This document shows, one piece after another, positions 5,874-10,386 of a DNA stretch of 10,386 nucleotides. Each line of letters begins with the position of its first letter. The first letter of the stretch is position 1. Position numbers and translations under genes: made by a program. Source of the DNA: Bradyrhizobium sp. GTDB lineage: Bacteria; Pseudomonadota; Alphaproteobacteria; Rhizobiales; Xanthobacteraceae. The DNA is taken from NCBI GenBank assembly GCA_028290165.1, contig JAQGKJ010000322.1:1-10386 (forward strand). The letters run 5' to 3'. Under the pieces are notes generated by a model. It was not told where the DNA came from and ran no database searches. It worked only from the letters and a program-made list of their open reading frames with translations.

Positions 5874-7438
5874 TCCGCAGCAAACATTTTCACGGTCTCA
5901 CTGCCCGAAGGGCGGGTGACCGCATGAAAATCGCATTCGCTAGCGTCGCGACCCACAGCAAACATTTTCACGATCTCGCTGCCCGAAGGGCGGGTGACCT
6001 CATGAAAATCGCATTCGCTCGCGTTGCGAGCCACAGCAAACATTTTCACGATCTCTCTGCCCGAAAGGGAAGTGATCTAAAGAAAATCGCATTCGCTCAT
6101 GTCCAGATTTGGGAAGTTCCGCGATCGCCCAGGTTGGCACCGCCGTCGCTGTGTGACCGACTTCGCGGTGTCACCTGGACAGGAAATCTGCTGGTCGGCT
6201 GCTTTGTCGTGGGCCTCGGTGCCTGGTCAACCTTCGCGCCCCTCGAAAGCGCCGCGATCGCTTATGGCACCGTCGAATCCGAGTCGAGCCGAAAGACGAT
6301 CCAACACCTCGAGGGGGGCATTATCAGGGAAATTCTGGTCGCGGACGGCGATGTTGTCCGCGCTGGACAAACACTGATCTCATTGGAGGACACCAAGTCC
6401 CGTGCGGAAGTCCAGAGCCTGCAAGGCCAATTGTGGGACGCGATGACTCGAGAAGCACGGCTGCAGGCGGAACAACGCGGGGACGAGCGGGTGTCGTTTC
6501 CGGCCAAGTTGAATATGGCGGAGTACGAGAGCCCCTCAGTCGCGGCCGCTCTTGCGGGCCAGCAAAGCATCTTCGAAACGCGTCGAAAGGTCTTTCAATC
6601 GCAGGCGGTCGTAAATCGGGAAAAAAGGTCGCAGGTCGAGAAGGAAATCGAGGGCCTGAGGGCACAGGAAAGCGCGGCCTCGAAGCGAGTCGAAATCGTC
6701 GGCGAGGAAGCGGCTACAGTCGCCATTCTCGTTAGCAAGGGCCTCGAGCGGCGGCCGCGCCTTCTGAACCTCGAGCGGGAAAAGGCTGACATCGAGGGCC
6801 GGCGGGGCGAGATAGTCGCGCAGATCTCGCGCGCCGAGCAGGTCATCAACGAATCGCAGGCAACTCTCCTCAAATTAGAAAGTGACCGGCAAAACGAGAT
6901 TGCGCAGTCGCTGCGCGAGGCACAAAACCAGATTCTTCAGATACGCGAGCGACTACGGGCGACCGAGGATCAATTGTTGCGAACGGCGGTCAAGGCGCCC
7001 GAGGATGGCGTGGTAACCGAACTTCAGGTCCATACGCCCGGTGGCGTGATCGGCGCCGGCGCACCTCTCATGGACCTGGTTCCCCGGCAAGATCGTCTCA
7101 TCGTGACTGCGCGCGTCAGGCCGGAGGACATCGACGTCGTCCGTCCCGGACTGAGCGCCGATGTGAGCCTCCTGCCCTACAACCAGCGCCGCGTACCACG
7201 GCTCCAGGGAACTGTGACGCATGTCTCTGCCGACCGGCTTGTCGACAAACGCACCGACCAGCCATATTACGCCGCGAAGATTCGAGTGCAGGATCCACGG
7301 ATCGCTGCGATCGACGGTATCAGGATCATTCCGGGAATGCCGGCACAGGTGTTCATCAAGACCGGTCGTGGGACCGTGGCACTCTACGCCCTCAGGCCCC
7401 TGCTCGACAGTTTCCACAACGCTTTCCGCGAGGATTGA
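5828..7438 (+). CDS. HlyD-family type I secretion periplasmic adaptor with triplicated N-terminal insert
   Basis: A 536-residue membrane fusion protein linking the ABC exporter to an outer-membrane TolC-type channel. One membrane helix (about 117-137) is followed by the lipoyl half-motif (TIQHLEGGIIREILV, 157-171), a long periplasmic coiled coil (about 190-385), the second lipoyl half (AVKAPEDGVVTELQV) and a beta-barrel domain. It ends GMPAQVFIKTGRGT...LLDSFHNAFRED, typical of HlyD/PrtE proteins. The cytoplasmic N-terminus (about 115 residues) is much longer than usual because residues 18-95 are three 26-residue repeats (SKHFHDLAARRAGDLMKIAF...). The start is uncertain. ATG 5828 overlaps the exporter gene by 46 bases with a purine run too close to serve well. 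The in-frame GTG 5870 overlaps the exporter stop as GTGA. ATGs at 5924 and 6002 lie inside the repeats. No outer-membrane partner gene is in the window. Confidence 0.94.
   Translation: MRQQRWRLSPSDLAVIRSKHFHGLTARRAGDRMKIAFASVATHSKHFHDLAARRAGDLMKIAFARVASHSKHFHDLSARKGSDLKKIAFAHVQIWEVPRSPRLAPPSLCDRLRGVTWTGNLLVGCFVVGLGAWSTFAPLESAAIAYGTVESESSRKTIQHLEGGIIREILVADGDVVRAGQTLISLEDTKSRAEVQSLQGQLWDAMTREARLQAEQRGDERVSFPAKLNMAEYESPSVAAALAGQQSIFETRRKVFQSQAVVNREKRSQVEKEIEGLRAQESAASKRVEIVGEEAATVAILVSKGLERRPRLLNLEREKADIEGRRGEIVAQISRAEQVINESQATLLKLESDRQNEIAQSLREAQNQILQIRERLRATEDQLLRTAVKAPEDGVVTELQVHTPGGVIGAGAPLMDLVPRQDRLIVTARVRPEDIDVVRPGLSADVSLLPYNQRRVPRLQGTVTHVSADRLVDKRTDQPYYAAKIRVQDPRIAAIDGIRIIPGMPAQVFIKTGRGTVALYALRPLLDSFHNAFRED
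5879..6112. repeat. Three tandem copies of a 78-bp palindromic element, in frame in the adaptor gene
   Basis: Units start at 5879, 5957 and 6035, exactly 78 bp apart, so each adds 26 codons. Units 1 and 2 are nearly identical; unit 3 is more diverged and loses similarity at its end. Each contains an inverted repeat. In unit 1, ATTTTCA (5886-5892) pairs with TGAAAAT (5925-5931); CGGT pairs with ACCG, CAC with GTG, and GCCC (5903-5906) with GGGC (5910-5913) around a GAA loop. The same palindrome lies at 5964-6009 and, with a 6-bp outer stem, at 6042-6087. The opposite strand is also open across the first two units and into the third. Length a multiple of three, strong palindromy and location in a protein N-terminus recall the in-frame palindromic elements of Rickettsia. 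Confidence 0.9.
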
Positions 7439-7465
7439 GCTGCTAGCAGCATCGGGAGCGCGGGA

Positions 7466-7482
7466 GCCTTCAAGATGAAGGC
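7466..7482. terminator. Possible short hairpin between convergent genes
   Basis: GCCTTCA (7466-7472) pairs with TGAAGGC (7476-7482) around AGA. It spans the stop codon of the leftward regulator gene and lies 28 bases past the rightward adaptor stop. A 12-bp palindrome (GCTGCTAGCAGC, 7439-7450) sits immediately after the adaptor stop. Neither has a T-run on either strand, so termination is a guess based on position. Confidence 0.3.
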
Positions 7483-8255
7483 ACTCGTGAGCGTGCGTGA
7501 CTGTTATGACCGGATAACCGTTGGCTCCAACGAAGCACCGCCTCGGTGCGGTTGCGAGCGGAACACTTCCGCATGATGTGTTGAATGTGCATCTTTACGG
7601 TGTTTTCCGAAAGCTTGAGCTTGACGGCAATCAGTTTATTGGGAAGGCCGAGCTTCAGCGCCTCAAGCACATGTTGCTCGCGGGGCGTAAGGTCGGCCAT
7701 CATCTTCTCGGGCACAATCATGGTGGCGCCGTTACCCGCGTGGATGGCGGGTAGATCGGAAGCGCCGGTGTATTCCGATATGGTGTTGAGGCTCGACGGT
7801 TCATTTTGTCCAACAATGGGTAGTGGTCGGTAGACCCCGCCGGCAAGAACGAGGCGCAATCCGGCGATAGCGACCTCGACCGGTATCGAAGTCGGAAAAA
7901 ACCCGCGGACTCCGCGTTGCATCGCCGCTGAGGCGGTGGCCTCGTCGTCGCGATTTGACAACACCGCCACGTATGCGTTCGGATAGCATTCTGCGAGGTG
8001 CGCCAGACTATCCTCGATCGAAGGATCGGAGATTTGTCTTTCCCCGATATTCAGCGCGACCAAGCGGACATCTCTTCCTGACAACCAGTTCAGGCCACTG
8101 GTTGTTGCCATTTCTACGATTTCGAATCCGGTTAGCTCTCTCTTGAGAATACTGGCAATGCAGGTGCGCGCCAGGACGTGATGCTCGACGATCGCGAGCA
8201 CCGGCGATTTTTGCGATCCGTTGAGTGCTACTACAGGATTGGCAAAATCGTCCAT
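7470..8255 (-). CDS. LuxR/GerE-type regulator with a degenerate receiver domain
   Basis: A 261-residue DNA-binding regulator. The frame is open back to 8534, but the start at 8255 (MDDFANPV) is chosen because GGGGA lies 4 bases ahead, receiver similarity begins soon after, and the upstream extension is compositionally odd and would overlap the lipoprotein gene; an in-frame ATG at 8309 is a possible alternative. Residues 18-145 have the receiver fold pattern of NarL-type proteins. However, the acidic pair is E24-H25-H26, the phospho-acceptor Asp is N69 (VALNIGE), and the conserved Lys is T122 (FFPTS). Residues 188-245 are a clear GerE helix-turn-helix: LTPREQHVLEAL, LPNKLIAVKLKLSENTVKMHI. It is probably active without phosphorylation. 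It converges on the secretion locus with a 31-base gap, so control of that locus is plausible but unproven. Confidence 0.93.
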   Translation of the reverse strand: MDDFANPVVALNGSQKSPVLAIVEHHVLARTCIASILKRELTGFEIVEMATTSGLNWLSGRDVRLVALNIGERQISDPSIEDSLAHLAECYPNAYVAVLSNRDDEATASAAMQRGVRGFFPTSIPVEVAIAGLRLVLAGGVYRPLPIVGQNEPSSLNTISEYTGASDLPAIHAGNGATMIVPEKMMADLTPREQHVLEALKLGLPNKLIAVKLKLSENTVKMHIQHIMRKCSARNRTEAVLRWSQRLSGHNSHARSRVPSS

Positions 8256-8397
8256 GATGTCCCCGATTTCAGAGAAATGCTGAACCGCTCCACTAGCCTG
8301 GATTCCCATGGAACAATTGACCTCACACCATTTGCCGCGATTTCCTTCGCATGGCGACGTTGCTCTCGATTTTCCAGCCGCTGCGCAGGAACGGCGC

Positions 8398-9066
8398 TCA
8401 GCGGTCCTTCTGGTGTCCGGCAGGCAAGAAATTCGGTCGCTGTTCTGCTGTTTCTGACGAGTTGCAAATGTTGCGATACGCGGTCGCCGCCGCTGAGCTA
8501 GCGGGACCATCGTCGACAACGTATGCATCATCATCTTTCACGAGATAAAGAAACGGCCTATCTCCGGTATTTTCACCCGACGCTTTTTTCCCTTTGACGT
8601 GGCCGCAAATGGTATCGATGGACTGCCCGAACGTATTTTTTCGGATGGCCCGTTTCATGTCACCGAACTCGGCAGACGCCGGGTCCTCCAACTTGGCAGC
8701 AATCGTGGTCTTCGCCTTTATAATGACTGGATCGGACGTCTCGGCGGGCTGACCGGAAGCCGGAGGATCGACTTTGGCTGCGATCGTGGTGGACTTCGCC
8801 TTTTTCGTGGCGAGATGGGCTCTATCGCGGAAGTGAGCAGACGACGGCTTTTGCGTCTTCTCCGCGATCGCGGATTTGACCGTTGTTGTTGCGGAATTGG
8901 CCTTGAATGACGCTGGCTCTGCTTCAGTGCTTTCACCAGCAGCCATCTTGTCGAAACAGGCGAACGAATTCGGCTCCGTGCATACGTCCATCCTCACATG
9001 CGGCGGCGCAAAGCAGCTACATCCGACCAACGTCGCGGCTAAGGTACCAATGAGAAGCATTCTCAT
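8398..9066 (-). CDS. Small lipoprotein of unknown function with a conserved ICGHVKGK domain
   Basis: A 222-residue protein. ATG at 9066 is preceded by GAGGGA with a 5-base gap. The N-terminus is a lipoprotein signal with lipobox LVGC (C16), so the mature protein should be anchored in a membrane facing the periplasm. Residues 40-115 are a low-complexity Ala/Lys/Ser/Thr/Pro linker containing a partial internal duplication (TTIAAKVDPPAS, near 93, and TTIAAKLEDPAS, near 120). Residues 117-202 form a small domain, KLEDPASAEFGDMKRAIRKN, then DTICGHVKGKKASG and GDRPFLYLV. This resembles a domain found in many small hypothetical proteobacterial lipoproteins with ICG-x-V-N/K...G near Arg-Pro-Phe; its function is not known to me. 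It lies upstream of the regulator gene on the same strand, 142 bases apart, so co-transcription is possible. Confidence 0.85.
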   Translation of the reverse strand: MRMLLIGTLAATLVGCSCFAPPHVRMDVCTEPNSFACFDKMAAGESTEAEPASFKANSATTTVKSAIAEKTQKPSSAHFRDRAHLATKKAKSTTIAAKVDPPASGQPAETSDPVIIKAKTTIAAKLEDPASAEFGDMKRAIRKNTFGQSIDTICGHVKGKKASGENTGDRPFLYLVKDDDAYVVDDGPASSAAATAYRNICNSSETAEQRPNFLPAGHQKDR

Positions 9067-9265
9067 GCAAATCCCTCATCGGGGGCTGAGTCCTGCTCGC
9101 AATTTCTTGCGACAATAATGCTGCGCTGATTATCTATTTGTCGCGCAAAAGTATTAAATGCTTGTTAAACGCGCGGCCTTCGCCGCAGCAAGCTTTTGGA
9201 TAGTTAATGTCGGCGCATCGCAATTTCGCGGTAGGAAAGTTTTTCCGGGTCGAAGCGTTTCCGCG
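9067..9265. other. Region upstream of the lipoprotein gene; no gene seen
   Basis: No supported coding sequence. On the - strand a GATAAT at about 9127-9132 could be a -10 box for the lipoprotein gene, but the matching -35 (TTAATA, 17 bases upstream) is poor. A 6-bp hairpin (9097-9102 with 9107-9112) would lie in the leader. Confidence 0.3.
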
Positions 9266-9541
9266 ATGCTTGCGGACGATGATGCCGACGTCCGCGCCTG
9301 CGTCGTCGCGACGCTGGGCCGGCCTGGATATGTTGTGTTGGAGACCGCGCGCGGTGAAGATGCTCTGCGCAGGTGGATGAGTATGAAAGCATCGGTCTCT
9401 GATGTGGCGATGCATGAACGGCCAAAAATCAACCGGCAACAAAAGGCTCTTTTGCGGGTGCGGAGCGCGACAAGCTTGGCGCGCCTTTGTCATCCTGTCG
9501 ATCGGACGAGAGAGATGAGTGATCTAATGTCTGAGGTGTAA
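9266..9541 (+). pseudogene. Decayed response-regulator receiver domain fragment
   Basis: The frame encodes MLADDDADVRACVVATL, then GYVVLETARGEDALRRW, then SDVAM, which together match the first half of a receiver domain of the kind found at the C-terminus of hybrid sensor kinases (acidic DDD pocket, candidate phospho-acceptor Asp in SDVAM). After this point the expected MPGMNG-type loop and the remaining strands and helices are missing, and the sequence becomes Arg/Ser/Gln-rich without similarity. About two residues seem deleted between the GEDAL helix and the Asp. No ribosome binding site precedes the ATG at 9266, and the open frame before it (from 9158) is unremarkable. Most likely a remnant of a larger kinase or regulator gene; a short expressed single-domain protein is less likely. 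Confidence 0.45.
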
Positions 9542-9548
9542 GGACAGT

Positions 9549-9779
9549 TTACTGAGACCTTCGTGACACGGGACCTGATGGAAGCGAGTCGAAATGATCG
9601 AGTCTCTGCACTGAGTCCGGCGGGCTGACCACCGAATCGGCGCCGATTGCATGCAGTTTCTCACTCCCGCAAAGTGCTAAACTTCGAACGCGTGGTCCTT
9701 CAGGTTCGACCATACCGGTTTTCCCTCTGTCCAGTTCATCCAGCTGATCATGTTTTTCTTCTTGAGTGTCGCCCTTCAT
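9549..9779 (-). CDS. Doubtful 76-residue frame downstream of the membrane protein gene
   Basis: This frame starts inside the 3' end of the upstream gene (32-base overlap) with ATG at 9779 and no recognisable ribosome binding site. The product is hydrophilic, acidic at the start (MKGDTQEEKHDQLDELDRGK) and then featureless. I recognise no family. A competing 24-codon frame on the same strand begins at the ATGA formed with the upstream stop. Kept because the coupled arrangement is typical of small operonic genes; either frame may be chance. Confidence 0.2.
   Translation of the reverse strand: MKGDTQEEKHDQLDELDRGKTGMVEPEGPRVRSLALCGSEKLHAIGADSVVSPPDSVQRLDHFDSLPSGPVSRRSQ
9635..9655. other. Two abutting perfect palindromes
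   Basis: AATCGGCGCCGATT (9635-9648) is a perfect 14-bp palindrome, and TGCATGCA (9648-9655) is a perfect 8-bp palindrome sharing one base with it. They lie in the sparse zone downstream of the leftward membrane protein gene. Such sites can be operators or recognition sites; no promoter is evident next to them. Confidence 0.25.
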
Positions 9780-10275
9780 AAATCGTGCAGCGGAACAGGA
9801 CCTCGATAGTCCCTAGCATCAGTACGATGGCGAGGAACACCAACACCAGGCCGAGCGGCCTGACCATCGGCTCGGGTTTGCGTTCGATGATGGGTGTTGG
9901 CGCTACCTGAACGATATCGACCCAGCGCGCGACAATAGGGGGCGCTGATGGTTCGATATTCGCCCAGCGATCTGCCCATGGCGTCTGCACAGCTTCGTCA
10001 TCAGGCAGCATCTTCGACATCGAGTCATGCCAGTTGGGCTGATCAATTTTTGCCTGAACTTCCTGGATCCGAATTTTTCGCTGAACTTCATTGATCTGAT
10101 GATGTCGACGTATCGCTGTCGCGTCCCAGCAATGATCCCGGCCATGCCAATAGATGTGAACCGAGCCAAGGCGCTGACGCGCTTCGGCCTTGCTCATGCA
10201 GGACTGTGAAGCTTCTGATGGCGTCGCCGCCACCAACATGACCAACATCGATACAGCAATAACTGCGATAGGCAT
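9748..10275 (-). CDS. Exported hypothetical protein with C-terminal membrane anchor
   Basis: A 175-residue protein starting at ATG 10275, with GGAG 6 bases ahead. Residues 1-22 are a signal peptide (hydrophobic run, then ATPSEA before SQSC). Next is CMSKAEARQRLGSVHIYWHGRDHCWDA (26-52 in part), a Cys- and His/Trp-containing segment I associate with small hypothetical proteins in Bradyrhizobium-type genomes. A charged stretch follows with an imperfect repeat (EVQRKI, EVQAKI at 63-77). A Pro-rich region (109-138) leads to a membrane helix (about 139-161) and a short basic tail ending RHSRRKT. The layout suggests a periplasmic head on a single inner-membrane anchor. The function is unknown, and no neighbour explains it. 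Confidence 0.75.
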   Translation of the reverse strand: MPIAVIAVSMLVMLVAATPSEASQSCMSKAEARQRLGSVHIYWHGRDHCWDATAIRRHHQINEVQRKIRIQEVQAKIDQPNWHDSMSKMLPDDEAVQTPWADRWANIEPSAPPIVARWVDIVQVAPTPIIERKPEPMVRPLGLVLVFLAIVLMLGTIEVLFRCTIYEGRHSRRKT

Positions 10276-10373
10276 GGGTCACTCCGTCTTGATTACGGAT
10301 ACTGACGCGCCTCCGCCGAGGTATCTTGTTGTAACGTCCAAAAATTGACTATTTGCAAATTATGACCGTTTTT

Positions 10374-10386
10374 AAAGGACAATATG
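10374..10386 (+). promoter_or_regulatory. Apparent ribosome binding site and ATG of a gene running off the right edge
   Basis: AAAGGA (10374-10379) is followed after four bases by ATG at 10384-10386, the last bases of the window. This would be a gene divergent from the leftward membrane protein gene, with about 108 bases between their starts. That interval is AT-rich and contains a perfect palindrome, ATTTGCAAAT (10351-10360), and TTGACT (10345-10350). No good -10 pairs with the latter. The coding sequence itself is not visible. Confidence 0.35.

Noticed and set aside
5783..6049. 88-codon - strand frame across the palindromic repeats
   Set aside because: Open because the repeats are palindromic and lack stops in both directions. 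It is antisense to two well supported genes and has no start signal.
5879..6112. CRISPR array
   Set aside because: Three 78-bp units abut directly with no unique spacers and lie in frame in a coding gene.
8256..8534. N-terminal extension of the LuxR-type regulator from a start at 8534
   Set aside because: The extra 93 residues are Arg/Ser/Cys-rich with no domain, would overlap the lipoprotein gene by 137 bases, and the start at 8255 has a better placed GGGGA.

Overview
The window looks like chromosomal DNA of a high-GC alphaproteobacterium, most likely Bradyrhizobium or a close relative. This rests on base composition, on the gene families present, and on two small hypothetical proteins of a style I associate with that genus. 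The assignment is inference; there is no rRNA or other marker gene here.

Left end (1-1535, + strand): the 3' end of an acyl-CoA dehydrogenase gene, then an APH-fold phosphotransferase gene 48 bases further on. This pair matches the two halves of the ACAD10/ACAD11 fusion and the LvaC/LvaA pair, which suggests catabolism of 4-hydroxyacyl-CoA or a related hydroxyacyl-CoA. A gene-free stretch follows (1536-1863) with a strong GAAA-loop hairpin and a second stem-loop.

Centre (1864-7438, + strand): a type I secretion locus and the most interesting part. A 488-residue Gly/Asn-rich protein is built from five repeats of about 90 residues. Next comes a 152-residue protein that looks like a single such repeat split by a spacer. 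A strong hairpin (3981-4002) then separates these from a PrtD-type ABC exporter and an overlapping HlyD-type adaptor. No TolC-type outer membrane protein is present. The simplest reading is a dedicated export system for a repeat protein and its one-unit companion, which lack obvious RTX nonapeptides. The adaptor's cytoplasmic N-terminus carries three tandem in-frame copies of a 78-bp palindromic element. The exporter has an altered ABC signature (LSRGF in place of LSGGQ).

Right of centre (7470-9066, - strand): a LuxR/GerE-type regulator whose receiver domain has lost its phosphorylation residues, converging on the adaptor gene. Upstream of it is a lipoprotein gene. The regulator is a candidate controller of the secretion locus by position only.

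Right end (9067-10386): sparse. It holds a decayed receiver-domain fragment on the + strand, a doubtful small frame on the - strand, a small exported and membrane-anchored protein of unknown function on the - strand, and an apparent ribosome binding site plus ATG at the last bases that may begin a divergent gene.
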